DNA of 64,000 nucleotides. Source: Alopecurus myosuroides. Its lineage: Eukaryota > Streptophyta > Magnoliopsida > Poales > Poaceae. Location of the stretch: contig CM054062.1 in assembly GCA_028641055.1 (NCBI GenBank), positions 239,602,528-239,666,527 of the forward strand. The letters are read 5' to 3'. A program made the position numbers and the translations under genes. Position 1 is the first letter of the stretch; each line of letters opens with the position of its first letter. Shown here piece by piece: positions 11,549 through 24,555 of this stretch. Under the pieces are notes generated by a model. That model worked only from the letters and a program-made list of their open reading frames with translations. It did not search any database and had not been told where the DNA came from.

Positions 11549-13303
11549 GTAAGTGGGTACTTAAGAGTGTAACTAACAACAAGAGTCTCTGGCTTCTTCA
11601 CTTTTTGAAAAAGATGAACCTTTGAGGAGGTGGTCTTCTGAAAAACTCGAGGTGTTGATGTTGTCAGAAAGTTGCTTGTCGAGGAGATGGATATGTTCAC
11701 TTGACACTTCATGTCCTTGTTGTTGATGTTGGTGGAACGGCACAGGCTAATGAAGCGTCTTGATTTTGCTGCTTTATAGACCACATGTCTTTGTCTTGAT
11801 CTCTTCTTCTTTAGGAGTTTTTTTTCACTGGTAGTTACCCATGACAATAATCGGGTCTCACAGGGCGTTAGGTCCGTAGACTTGACTCTCTCCGATTACT
11901 GCTATGAGAGCTGTTAGGAACTCCTATATGCTTCTTTTCTTCTTGAGTGGCCGTCTGCGTTGAAGTGCTTCCTCCCTTTGATTAGTCTTCGTAGGTTATT
12001 GGGGATTATCTTCAGCTTTGTCTCATTTTTGCTTGGTGGATATGGCAGGTCATGGAAGAATTCGTTGGGTCTTGATCTTCATGGAGCTCTGCAGGTGTCT
12101 TCTTAGGTGGGTTAGGGTCACCCAGTTAGTTTTCCCTCGGGAAAACTAGTTAGTACCCTTAAACTTAGGTTAGATGTTAGTCTAAAATTAGATAGTTATG
12201 TTAGTAATGTTAGAGTGGTAATTTTTTTGTTGGAATTGCAAGACACTGCTCGCTTCATCTCGGCTTGAATCTGAATTCGTCATCCTTCTTGGTGGCTCTT
12301 TATGTAGTTGCTCAAAAATGGTGTGTGAAGTCCGCTATCCGTCTTGGAGAAGATTACATAGGCTTGAGCTTCTCGGGTTGAAGTAGAGAGGGTTCCACAC
12401 CTTGCACTTCTCATGAGGGGATGGGGGATAAAACTTTTTAAAAAGGGGTTTTTGCTATGTCAGAGTTTTTAAAAGATATGAAAAGTGCAAGCTATGGCCG
12501 AATAGGGCCAAAAAGAATTTTTGCAAACAAACAGGAACAAAGCAAGAGGTAAAAGTGTCGTGACTTTGTTTTGCCGAGAAGGCGTGCTTGTGAGACACAC
12601 AAGAAGACAATTCAAAAACACACACAACAAGGGAACAAGTAAAAACATTACGCGAGAGTAAAAACACACAATTAGCACACAGGCAAAGGAAAAACAAGGT
12701 ACCTTTAGTACCAGCAAACGCCTATTACCGCTGAAGAACGGGTAGCTCAAGTAAAACAACTGAGCGAAACCTATCGATTCCTATGGGGCTGGTTCGACCA
12801 GAGGTTGTTGAAGTCTTGATGTTGTTAATGCTGTTGTTGATCTTGATACATGGCAGAGTCTTCGGATCTAGAAGATTTCTTTATCTCATCTTGATGTTGA
12901 GTTCTTCGGAAGGAAGCTTCTTTTTCTTCCGGTTGCTAACTACTATGGTCTTCTCGGGACATCGCCAAGTATGTAATTTTTAATAGAAAGATAACAGAAG
13001 AAAACCTTTTGGTAGACTTTTAAATGAAAACCAAAGTTTTATAAACTCATGTTTATTTATTTACAAAATATTTTGAGCCTTGAAAAAAAAGGACCAAAAA
13101 GGTATGTTTACTATTTTCTCTATTTTTCTTCAAAACTTCTGTTTTATAAACCAGGCAATAATTTTTTGAAGATATGAGAAAAATGGAAACCCTGCTTAGG
13201 GTTCCTTAGATAAAAACAATTTAGGTAGTAATATAGTTTTTACCAAAATATTTTTTTTCCTATCTGACGTCCATGCTAACTAAGGTCTCCTAAAGTCAGG
13301 ATG
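11549..13303 (-). other. Interior of element B without polyprotein
   Basis: About 1.75 kb lies between hairpin and primer site. The longest minus-strand frame (11847 to 11431) is Lys/Arg/Ser/Thr-rich, shows no retroviral motif and runs into the LTR. I see no gag or pol fragment. The stretch may serve as packaging or replication signal. Confidence 0.6.
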
Positions 13304-13315
13304 ACTCTGATACCA
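13304..13315 (-). promoter_or_regulatory. Primer binding site of element B (initiator Met tRNA)
   Basis: On the minus strand TGGTATCAGAGT starts four bases after the LTR end. It matches the plant initiator-Met primer site TGGTATCAGAGC except for the last base. Confidence 0.85.
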
Positions 13316-13584
13316 ACTCTGTGGGGACCCCAGACTAGCAGTCCGAGACCTCCAGTATGCATACATTCACGATCCCATGATCAGTTAGTTGTGAACAACA
13401 TACTCGAGTTGGCATTTCAGATTACAACATCCACTACACGATTACACAACTGGTCACATAACTCAGTTGAAAACAACTGCCACGCAGGGCAGGAACACAC
13501 ACTAAAACAGCGGAAGTCTACAAAACACACTCGTGGTAAACCCAAGTCATGCCATGACTACAGGCTACCGACTCGGAGACATTC

Positions 13585-13646
13585 CTAGTTCGCGTAGTCG
13601 TCAGCGACACCATCTTCTTCAGGTTCTCCGGGTTCCTGCTCAGAGT
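13585..13646 (-). other. Acidic terminal exon-like segment in the LTR of element B (copy 2)
   Basis: This is the counterpart of 5718-5779 in the 5' LTR. The acidic frame and its TAG are kept, but the acceptor-like CAG before it reads CAT here, so splicing at this exact site would be lost in this copy. Confidence 0.3.
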
Positions 13647-16600
13647 ATGGCTAAGACAATAGCCAGGGACGAAACCATTGTGAGTACATTGGAATGTACT
13701 CACAAGACACCCCAAATGCAAGATAAACATGCAGGTATGCATATATATAGGTGGTAGGAAGGCTGTAATTAAGGCTCAACTAGCCATGATGAATTGAAGA
13801 CACATCATGGTTGCACAAGTTTCAGTTTTTTTTGTTGAAGAAGATACTTCAAAAGATATTTTATTTCTCTTGTAGATATTGCATGTCAACAAGGTTTTGA
13901 TAAAGCATTCTAAATAAAAGAAAGTTTTTCTTTGCAAAACTTCTTGGAAGGTCACATCTTCAAGATCATCATTTACCGGTACCTCAAAGGTACAATCATT
14001 CCCTTTCCACGTACCTCCCAGGTACAATTCCAAAACACTTTCCAGCTTTTTGAAAACATTGACATAATGCTAGCTACCTAGCCATTCAACTGTCCATATC
14101 CGAGGACGCGGCTATTCTGAATAGTTTTACTCTGCAGAGGTGTACACAATCCACAAGATCCAGTACATACGCCATGAACAACCACGGACTATCCAAGACA
14201 GTAAGCAAAAATCAGATAACTGGTCCTAACTATCCACTATGCAAGCGCTAGTAAATGGCTACCTCTTCAAGTGGGTTTGTTCTCCCCGGCACCGAGTGAG
14301 TCAGCCGTATCGATCCGGTTTCCCCTGACAACACGCCGCCATGACAGGAGACCCAACTATTGCAACCGGTGGCGAACTTAATCCCACACTCTGAATGTCC
14401 CATTCTTTCCTTTCTGGCGACAATTCGGTTCAGGGGACTCTAACCCCTATAGCACATTGAGGTAGACATGGACTAACATCGACAAGCTTCTAGCTAGACC
14501 TCGTTCCCATATTGGGGTATTGTGGCAGCACGGCTTGGTTGTCCGGCGAAGACTAGGTTATGTGTCATTTTTGGAAAACAAGTCGAAAACATTTCCTTCT
14601 TCACAAACCTCCTTCGGACAAGGTCCCACCTTTCCTCGGGGTTTTTCCAAGCTTTTGCTTTCAAAAACATCAAGTTAAAATGTCCACTAGGGGACTTAAG
14701 TGAATGAAGTGATGATACTAAAATATCTGAAGGGCTTGGTAACACCAAGATTATATAGTGGATAAAGCATAATAGATACATAAAATAGACAGTGGTGTAG
14801 TCCACTTGAGGAAATAGTTTTTGAATCAACTTTTGTAAAACTTCAGAAGTAAAACATGCATGGTAGATAATGATAAGTAAAACAAAAACAAGCATTTATA
14901 GTGGCTTGCCTTGGCACTGGTATTGGTCTTGCTCTTGAAATAAACAAGAGTTGCAATAAAAACCTCTCCGAGAAATAATACCGTCCTCGTAATCTAACGT
15001 CGTAAACTCAAAAAGGAAAACACCCAATTAGAACCAAACAAAGGCAAGCACTGGATAACAAGGTACATACAGCAAGCATTTCATCAAACAAGTATACTCA
15101 CAAATAATATTACTAGGGTGCACATTAACAAGCAAAACATGCACAGACAACACACACGAATAATGCTAGAATTGATGCTATGGATCCTCAACCAAAATGG
15201 CATGAGTTAAGTGGGTGTGCCACTCTCATATCATGCTCAAATAAGGTTAAATGAATCTCTGGTCATTCATGAGGATGATCAAAATAACAAGAAAACAACC
15301 TAGGAACATATACACATGCATAGGAAAATAATAACAAGCAATACTACAAGCCCATAGTGACACATGCTTGTTATAAACATGGAGAAATAATATAACCAGT
15401 ATATAAGCAACCTAATAACAGATACAAATAAATACCAAACCTACCATGGCATCACTCAATTCATGAAAATAATCATGGAGCAAAACAACTATTAAAACTA
15501 GACATGAAAAAGGGCTATTTAGACAAGTAGACATGCATAACCATAAGAGACCATTAAGCAAGGTTTATTATAACATGATGGATCTGTATGATAGCATCCA
15601 AATAACAGATAAAACAACACCTATACATGCTAGTAATATGAAAATAACAATCTAATCAACGCCTCAAAACTTAAGCATGCAAATAACAACTTATGGCAGA
15701 AAATCAACTAAAACTAGCATGGCATGCCAAAATGATCTAGACCTTATTCAATCATGCAAGAAAGTATAACATGCAATAATAACAGTAGCTATGCTATGGA
15801 AAACAATACTAAATCATTTATTCAAGTCCTCATAGTAATAAGAAGAATAAGAATACTTAACCTATTTATACTAGGAAAACACCATATGAGAATAAAATCC
15901 TAACATGCATGGTTTTCACACACAAAACCTATCATGCTAGTGAAACACTCAAAACACATCTCAAACATGAATTAATAACTCACACATGCTAGGAATCAAT
16001 TTATAACAGAAACAATATAACACACAATTTAATAAAGGAATAGCAATAATATGCAGAAAATAGCTAAACACTAAATATTGCACCAAGGCTATTCTGTAAC
16101 TCCTAAAATCATGAAAATCTAGTATAAGGTGCTCCTAGTCACTAGAAACCCAACACAAGTGTTTTCACATCAAAATTCATCACCAGTAAAATTAAAAAAT
16201 TCACAGAAGTGCTCTCTGGCCTAAAACTAACATGCATGTCATTTTCACACCACAACTCAAGTCAACACAAGGCCAACTGCCACAGATAGACATTTTCAAG
16301 GGCTAATCATAACAGTTGAGTTTGCATGTTTTGGATACATAAAACTCAAGTTAATAAATAAATGGTGTTAATGTGTGCTTCTGCCATTTATTTTATTTCT
16401 CCTAAAATACAGCGCAAAACCCAGATCTACAAGTTGGAGATGGTTAAGATTTTGTAGATCTACCTTTGTTATTTTTAGTTTGTCAAGATTTGCTTATTAG
16501 CATTTTTATTTGGATTTAAACCAAACATCCAGAAACAGATCTGTAGGGAAAGTGGAAAACAACCTGCAGGAAAAGAGTAGAGGGCCGGATCTGCGAGTTG

Positions 16601-16908
16601 GGTCGGCCTGCCAGGAGTTCTCCTGCGCGGGAAAAATTCAAACTCGGGGTTGGGCCGCGGCCAGGCCAGCCCATTGGTGACAGGAGAGGCTCGGAGGGTT
16701 ATGCTACCGTTTGATTCAGATTCAACGCGCAGGGGTGTTCCACGTTGCAAGTGGCCGGCGACGACCAATAAGTGGCGGCGGAAACAGGAACAGAGGCGGA
16801 GCAGTCGCCGGAGATTCGCCGTAGGCCGCTCCAGATCTCCATTTGAAGCGCAGCAAGCACCAAACGGCTCTGGGAGACGCCGCGAATCCCATGCCCCTAG
16901 TAGCTCAC

Positions 16909-17110
16909 GAGGGGAAAGCTTTTGCGCTAGGGTTCCTCGGGCCAGCGGCAGCCAAGCGGGGTCGGGGATGGCGTCGTCCCTGCGATGGATAGGAAACAAG
17001 ATTAATGCGGGAGAGATGTGATTGGGGGAGAACCCAGTACAAAGAAAGAAACAAGAGAGGCGGAGGCCCTCTGTATCAAGCTGGAGACGAGCTCGGTGAG
17101 CTCCATCCAT
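16909..17110 (-). other. Exon-like ORF with phase-1 donor in the 5' LTR of element B
   Basis: A minus-strand ATG at 17110 opens a frame that reaches a donor-like CCTC|GTGAGC with last exon base 16909, again in codon phase 1. The frame stays open beyond the donor to 16475. In the other LTR the ATG-to-donor distance differs by one base, so that copy is out of phase. This is weaker than the case at 59208. Confidence 0.25.
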
Positions 17111-19363
17111 GGCGGACCGGTAGGAGCACTGTCCACGCCAAGCTCAGCGGGAAGTAACATGCGCGGAAGATATGCCATGGAGATAGTTTCCTCCTGTCGA
17201 GATGTAAAGGGAGGAGGAGGTCCGAGACGAGTGGAAAACGGAGCTCCCCAATTTCACCCGCAGGTGTTCGACAACGAACCGAGGGAGAAGGAGAGCGATC
17301 TGGGGAAAGTGAGGGGCACGGGTGTGCTTGAGGAGATCCCGTGAGGTGTCTAGACAAGGAGATCAGATGAGGGGAGATGCCCACGCGTAGGAACGCGAGC
17401 GACGTGTCGAGGATGTTTTGGGCGCCATGGCCAGCGCACAAGCTAGGAGGAAGGAGACAAGGGGAAGGGGTATGCTCTCGCCAGGCAGTCACTAGGGCCT
17501 AGAGGAGCCTTCTGGCGCAAGGGTTTCTCAAGTGGTGGTGGATGAGAAAAATGGGTGCTGATCACTCCCTTGTCCATTTGTTGGTGGCTCTGATAGGAAG
17601 AGAAAGGAGTAGGTAGACCATGTCTAGGGTGTTGAGGGACTAAAAGCCACTATCTAGGTGCAGGAGAGAGGAGGGGAGGGGTGGGAATAGTCGAGGATAT
17701 GCCTGCTCTCAACAGTGACCGGAAAGATCAGAGAGGGTTTTTGATGGTTTTCTCCAAATTTTTTAACAAAACATATGTGAAAGATTGTGTCCATTGGATA
17801 GAGGATGAAAAATGGAGTCTGGGGATGGTGGTCTTAAGCTTTTCTAAAAATATTTCTTTCACAAAATTTTGGGAATTAAAAAATGGCAGAAACAGTTTTT
17901 AAATGTTTTCTCCAAAATTTACCACACAACTTGCAAATATTTTTGTACAAATAAGTCCCACATTAGCATAGTCATGTTGGGTAATTTTTCCAAGATTTTA
18001 GCAAATACTTTCCTTCACAAAATATTTTAAAATCCATTTCTGGCCTTTTGGAAAATAGAAAATAATAAATAGTAAAATGCTTTTAAAACAAATATTTTTG
18101 AGTTGGGATTAGAGAGTATATATTATAGGTCTAAAGTTATTTTTAATAAGTAACTCTTTTGAAAATATGTGAGGAACCAAGTGGAAAAAGGGTGAAAACA
18201 GGGCTTTATTTAATAGGCTAAAAACCATGAGGGAAGAACACTTAAATGGCCATTGGAAAATAAATGGACCATATAGAGGTGATATATAAGTCATGAAGAT
18301 GACAAGGGTAGGTTGATTGGGCTTTAAAACAATAAGGAGTTATTTTGAGTAACACAGAAAAAGTGCATCAAGATAACATGGATATGATCAATATTTAGGG
18401 ATGCCTTCTAAAGGACTTTGAAAGGAGATACCAAAGTGTTTCAATATCCAGAATAACAACTTGGATATATAGCATAGATATATACAATGAGATGTATGAT
18501 GGTGCATTGATGATTAGCTCAAGATTTGTCATAGAAGCCTCTATCCAAAGTTGGAGATTTTTAAGAAAACAAAAGATGATATGGACATGAGATGGAATAT
18601 GGTATTGATGTTTGATCTTGTTATAATTAGGTTTTATTTATGTAAAACAACACACATTAATCAACACACAGAAATAAATACTTCAAATCAAACACAAGAT
18701 AAGATCACACAACAAGCAGATAAAATAACAAGACACACAAGATCACTCAAACAACTGAGTTCTTCAATTTAATTTCCAGGTGTTTTTCTCAAGTGTTAAT
18801 TTTAGGTAGTGATCAAGATATACCATGACAAGAGGATTTTGTAAAGAGGTTCAGCTCAAAAGTTTTTATTTCCAAAAGGATATAATTGAGGTAAAACATA
18901 GGGGTAACATAGTACCATCTTATTGTTTTTGCAAAAGAAGGAAGTGAGAAGGAGTTTTTGAAATACTTGCAAAAACATCTTGGTTGAAAACAGGTTGGAG
19001 ATAATTACCTCCAAAATACTTTTCATATAGTTTTGGAAATTATCTTTTGTTTTCTCAAAACTTGTCCCTTGGCTTTCTTCTAAAATCAAAAATATTTTCA
19101 AAAAGGTTTTTGCCAAAAGAGTGTGATGGATGAAGATGATAAGATTTCTTATCATGACTTGATCACAAGGGTTGTGTTTTAAGAAAGTTATGGTCATTGG
19201 TTTTTAATGTTAGTTTTTAACAAACTCAAACAAAAATACAATCAACAAGCAAATAGAAAATAAACACAAGCATTAGTCAAATCTATTAAAAGTTTTTGTT
19301 GGCCCTGATTTTTGGGTTATTGAAAACAAGTTTTTCATGTCTTCCAAAAATTGGGCTGTGACA

Positions 19364-19368
19364 GGATT
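19364..19368. repeat. Target-site duplication GGATT (right)
   Basis: GGATT directly follows the LTR end GTGACA at 19363 and equals 5435-5439. Confidence 0.9.
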
Positions 19369-20593
19369 CCCAAGGCATCCCCTTCTTCGTCAACAATTTA
19401 TCATGTCACTTCTAGTGAAACTTTATTTTTATTCGGTCACATCATATGAATTTTACTTGGAGCGTCTGTTTGTTTTTATTTTGTTTTCTTTTGTTTTCCT
19501 TGGTGCAATAATATTGTTGTAACCTATCATTCTTTGTGTAGGAGAGAGACAACTCCGCTTTTTCATATGAATACTAGTTATGCTCGTATTCTTAGTTTTT
19601 GTTCTAGCTGTTGCAAATCCTTTTAGCTTCTAATTTTCATGCATATTTTTTCCAGAGCTATCAGTTCTAGTAGAGTAGTATTAGTGCTCTCTTGTTTCAT
19701 TGCTATATCTCTTGGAAAGTTTTGTTTAGTATAAAATGATTGGTGTTGGAAAGCAGTAGTACAATTTTGTGCTTAACGGTGCAAAAAGAAGCTTGTATAG
19801 ACTATGGCTAGACATTTTCATGTCATGTTGGATGTTATTCTAATTCTATGCTTAGTACTTATTATTATAGCATGACTTGTCTCAAATAGCTGAGAGTGCT
19901 TAATGTGCCATTCAAAGAATCATGAGTTGTTTTTATCACATTGAAGCATAAACTTGTGGTGTTATCCTTTGAAATGCTTTATTTGGTTGACTTGGAGCAT
20001 TCTTACACCATGTACATGACTACAAACCAGTCACTTATACCCTCTATGATCATTTATTTTTTGACTTTTAATACTATTTGTGCTTTGATTAGTAATGTTT
20101 TTTAATCACTATGCATGATCATGGCCATTATTGCTCTCTTAATTTGTCGCTCCTAGACTTTTGCTAGCCTCCACCTGTACTGAGTAGGAGATCTACTCGT
20201 GCATCCAACTCCCAAAAACCAAAATTTGCCAGATGTGTCCACCATACCTACCTACATGTGGTATTTAACCGTCACTCCAAAGTAAATTTCTCATGTGCTA
20301 CCTTTAAAACTTTCAAAATTATTCCGGTTTTGTGTCCCTGTTTTACCTCATGAGGACGTAAATAGAGAATCTTTATCTCACTTGTTGATTGGACTTTACA
20401 CACCTGGACTAGTGGCAGATCCGCTTATCCAAATTGATAGAAGAGCTGGCAGCGGGGTGCCCAGCCACAAAATTGGTTACTATTAAATTCTCTTTACTAT
20501 TTTTGCCCCTGATTTACCAGTCAAAGCATAATTGTGTAAACAAAAGCGAAAGAGGGATGACCTTCTGGCCCCAGTTGCGTCCTTCAATGGGGG
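19369..20593 (+). other. Non-coding interior of element A, second part
   Basis: This is AT-rich sequence continuing the host element after the first nested insertion. It has no frame longer than short chance ORFs. Sequence of this kind fills the space between gag and the 3' LTR in non-autonomous Triticeae Athila elements, as I remember it. It is interrupted at 20599. Confidence 0.7.
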
Positions 20594-20598
20594 TCGCT
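20594..20598. repeat. Target-site duplication TCGCT (left)
   Basis: TCGCT directly precedes the LTR start TGTAACATCCC at 20599 and is repeated at 25026-25030. Confidence 0.9.
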
Positions 20599-23231
20599 TG
20601 TAACATCCCAAGTATGAAAACTCCCCTTAGAATGTTTGTTTCATGTTTATTAAAGTATTGCATCATGTCATCATATTGTTTTCCTTTTGTTTGCATTTGT
20701 TTCTTATTGGTTGCATCTGTTTTTCCCTGTTTTCACAATTCAAATTTAAACTTTATTCAAACAATTGTTTCATACTTGCTCTGTTACAACATTTGAAATA
20801 AAAATCACAAATAAAAACAACCAATTTGTTTCATTTTATTCCATAGTGATCACTTATTAAAATGATGGTTTTGATCAATCATTTAAATTCCAAAATCACA
20901 TTTAAAATTCAAATCAAAGCACCAAAATAGAATCACTTTGAAATTATGATGATATCAAAACAAATCAACTCAATTTGTTTATAATTAACATAGGGGTTAC
21001 CCTATTTTAAAGTTTGTTCTTATTAATGATCATTTAATAAAGAAATTCATCCAAATTTGGGTTAAACACAAACAGCAAGCAAAATTCAAAATTTCTGAAA
21101 ACAAAACTTAGCATTTGTTTGCTAATGGCCTTATGAACTTCCCCAAATTTTTCCAAATTTTTTACTAACCTAAAAACCATCTTTTCCTTCTAATTTCTTC
21201 TTCAGCAAAAAAAACAGGAGAGCAATTTTTTTTAAAAAAAAATGAATTTCTGGCGCCAAAGGGGAAATGGGCTGCTCCCAGCCCACCTATCTATTTCTTC
21301 TGCGCCAGCCCGGCCTTTTCTCTCGCTCCCAGCCCGCGTACCGGTTCAGTCTAACTCCCGTCGTCGTCCTGCAGTACGGCAAGGCATCGGTGCCTCCACG
21401 TCGGCGGCAGGCACCCGTGGACGGCCATCGTCGCACAAGTTCCCCTACAAAACCCCCTAGGGTTCCATCCCTCGAAACCTAAACCTCCTACCCCCTAGCT
21501 ACCCCCCTCCTCGCCGCCGTTCGCTATCTCTGCCGCCTCCCTCTTTTATCTGACGCTCACCGCCGCGGTACCCACTCTGAACCGGCGAGGATCATCGCCG
21601 TGATGCCTTCCTAGCCCCTGTTGAACCGTGGGAACGGACCCGCCGTGGTTCCTTGTCCAACCCCCACCTCTCCGTTGAGCCCGAGGAGGGCCAGTTCGCC
21701 GCCGCCATCAACGCCGACGTCGCCGGAGACCTCTGCCTTGACCCTCTGGTGAGCGGCTGCTTCCCCATTTCCCTACCCTCTCCTGTTCTGCGCAGCGCGA
21801 TTAGCACACGCACCCGGTCGATCGTCACCACAGGGAACCACGGCAGCGACGCCCTACTGAATATCGCCGCCGGCCAGCGAGCGCCGTCGAGATTTTTCAG
21901 TTAGCTGCACCGAGAGAAAATTTCAGTTAACGTTTGAACCTTACCTTGTCTGCCTGCTCCTAACTGACAAGAATTCAGTTAGCAGCGCAGTGGCATGGTT
22001 CCGTTCGCGCGATGCGCAGCGGCCCGGGTTCGATTCCCAGGTGCCGCAGCCCCCTTTTTTGGGATTTATCCCCTAGACGTGACCCCACCCGTCAGCGGGC
22101 TGCTCTGCCACGCGCGCAGGCACGCCACGCTGGCCCCTGGCCCACGCGGCAGTGGCTAGGGTTAACTGGCAGCGCGGTAACGAAAGTTTTCCCAGCATGT
22201 TTCCTTCCAAACTAGTCCTTTAAAATTACAGAGTAGTCCTCTGTTTTAATTTGATAATAACTTTCAAAATATAACTCTAAATAACAAAAGTAAAATATGT
22301 TTATTGTTCTAAATTTAATTCTCTATCCATTTATGCCATTTGTTTCCTGTTTTGAATTTTCAAAATGCAATTCAAATTTGAATTCAAATAGTTCAATTGT
22401 ATTTTGCTAAAATTCATAACTAAATCATAATTACTCCAAATAATGCAAATAGAATATGTTTTCTATACCATTTTAAACCACCTATTCAAATATAAATTTT
22501 GTTTCATGGTTTGAATAATTTAAATTGCTTAAATAATTTAAACCTTATTTAAATCATTTGAAATTGCTAAAATCATAACTTGCTCAATTTAAATTATTTT
22601 TGAACATGCAAAATATGTTTTCAAACCCCCAAAGTATAAACTTTTCAAATGTGAACTTGAAGTTATGTTTGGAACAAATAAAATTCAAATAAAAATTCAA
22701 ACTTGTTTTAAATTCATTTAAAACTTGTTTAATATTGTCTAAGTCATAATAAATTCATCCTAATGCCTTTTCAATATTTGAAACATGTAATCCACCCAAA
22801 ATTTGATGATCTTTTCAAATATGAATTTTGTTATTTGTTTTGAACAATTTAAATGGTTGAAAACAACAAATACTTGTGTGTCACCTTTAAGGCACCAAAA
22901 ATTCCCTAAATTAATAAATAAAATTCTAAATTGCTAAACCTCATTTCAAATTGGTTCTATTGTTGTTATTATGTTGTTTTCCTCATCCATGCATCATACT
23001 AATCCACCTTCACCTGTTGCTTAGTTGGAAAACAAATAATCTAACCAAAATCCATGGGCTTTCATATGCAGCTCAAAATTGCATATGTGTCCATTTAAAT
23101 TGTGTTACCATGTCAATTAGTTTATTTTGATGCATCTATTAACTTGACATGCATCATCCCATGATTGTGCACTATGCCATGATATTGATTGTTTATTTTC
23201 CTGTATTGTTTGTTTCCTTCTTCTCGGATAG

Positions 23232-23287
23232 ACGACGACGTTGAGACCGACTATCTTTACGACACCCCTTCTGAGGATCTAGCCTAG
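23232..23287 (+). other. Acidic exon-like segment 1 in solo LTR
   Basis: A pyrimidine-rich stretch and TCGGATAG precede a frame whose first codon is split G|AC. It encodes 18 residues, mostly Asp, Glu and Tyr (DDVETDYLYDTPSEDLA after the split Asp), and ends in TAG at 23285-23287. A GCAAGT sequence follows shortly after. Coding is inferred. Confidence 0.3.
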
Positions 23288-24490
23288 TACCCGGCTACTG
23301 AGTTTGCAGGCAAGTTATCACTCACATGAACCATTGTGTTCCTTTCAACATTGGTTACCGATACTTTCCGTTGTCTATATTTGCTAGCCCTATGTATCGT
23401 TGCTTCTGTTACGAACCTATCACATGATACCCTGAACCCTGATATTGCCTCACCTCCTCTCCCATCACCCCCTTGGTTGAGCCTGTGTCTTACTAGCATG
23501 CTTAGGGTTGTTTTGCTCGAGTCTGTTATCAGTTACTTTCTGTTATCATATCTGTTTATATTCTGGGGCTCGATGTTAAACAACAACCTGTTAATTTGAG
23601 GTAATAATAATTTGCTGATAAGGCACCGGCAGGAGGCCCGGCGTGGTTTTGAGGCCTGCTAGTGTCGACCCTAATAGGAAAAGGGTATTGTCTACCGATC
23701 CATGATGAGCGCACTAACCGCATGTGGGAAGCGAGTATGGGCGCCCCCTCAATTTGATTCGATTCGCATCTCGTCCAAATCGCCACACTTAGTTCGGGCT
23801 TTCCATTTGATGCATGCATGTGCAGGTGCGAACCCTTGGCGCCAGGGTGGAACTTTTGTAGTCGGCATTTAGGGCGGCGTGGTCTTAGAGTGCTATGAGG
23901 GTCCCCTTTTCTTCGTGGGGCTCGATTAGCCGCGCACGCACAGCACGTGGTGCTTTGGGCTTGATGCGAAGAAGGGTTGAGTTGTGTAGAGTGCCCCGCT
24001 TGGTGGGAGGCATCCCATCTGGCGGGTTATTCTTGCGTGTACGGCCAAATTGGTGCAACCCTGCAGGGATAAATCTTCTCGAGAAGCCGTGTTTTCCGCG
24101 GTTATGGATTACTTGGTGAAAGTACTGGCTAACAAGTACTCAGAACAACTTACACCTAACTAATACTAAGTTGACTAGTAATAGGCTTATTGACACAACA
24201 ATCTGAACCATCACTAATCCAACTGTGTGAGTTATCCTAGGATTGCTTCTTTGGATAAGGGGCGAGATCCAGGATGGGTCTGTTTGGTGGTTAGTATAGT
24301 TGGTTACGATACGCTATCTTATCCCCTTTCTGATAGCCGGAAGTTGTAGCATGTTTCTGTAGTTGGTTAGAGCATCCAGTTGCAGCATCTTTTGTATCCC
24401 CTTTCTTCCGTTGAAACCAAAGCATCTGTGCTTGGTGTTGACGGGTTACACTTTGGTGAACTGACCCCTTTGGGGCTGTGGTTTCCGCAG

Positions 24491-24555
24491 ACGACGTTTC
24501 CGAGGATCCCCATGGTGGCTGCTACGTGGAGTATGATGAGGCTGCTGACGAGTAG
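24491..24555 (+). other. Acidic exon-like segment 2 in solo LTR
   Basis: GTTTCCGCAG is acceptor-like. The following frame starts with split G|AC and runs through acidic residues (DVSEDPHGG, VEYDEAADE) to TAG at 24553-24555. It shares D-V-S-E-D with the segment at 25399-25418 of the neighbouring solo LTR, although the two LTRs are otherwise very different. Confidence 0.35.

Larger units (their letters stand above)
5440..19363 (-). mobile_element. Element B: complete non-autonomous Tekay-like element with 6-kb LTRs
   Basis: It has two LTRs (6070 and 6044 bp), an Met-type primer site beside the right LTR, a polypurine tract beside the left LTR and a GGATT target duplication, so it is an intact minus-strand insertion. 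The interior is only about 1.8 kb and has no protease, polymerase or integrase frame. It must be mobilised by proteins from elsewhere. The PPT-adjacent hairpin and LTR layout match the coding Tekay element at 55559-64000, a plausible relative of its helper. The LTRs differ from each other: in the first 160 bp I count three substitutions and a 9-bp indel, so the insertion is not recent. Confidence 0.88.
13320..19363 (-). mobile_element. 5' LTR of element B (6044 bp)
   Basis: This LTR is collinear with 5440-11509 along its whole length, with scattered substitutions and small indels. Its left end adjoins the primer binding site, which makes it the 5' LTR on the minus strand. The GC-rich block is at about 16570-17520. 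Confidence 0.9.

Noticed and set aside
11431..11847. 138-codon minus ORF at the end of element B's interior
   Set aside because: It runs across the purine tract into the LTR and has no retroviral motif. It is probably chance.
21748..21750. Splice donor CTG|GTGAGC in the plus solo LTR as part of the LTR gene model
   Set aside because: The frame in phase 1 at this donor has several stops upstream, and the open frame is in phase 0. It does not support the model, so it was not annotated as an exon.
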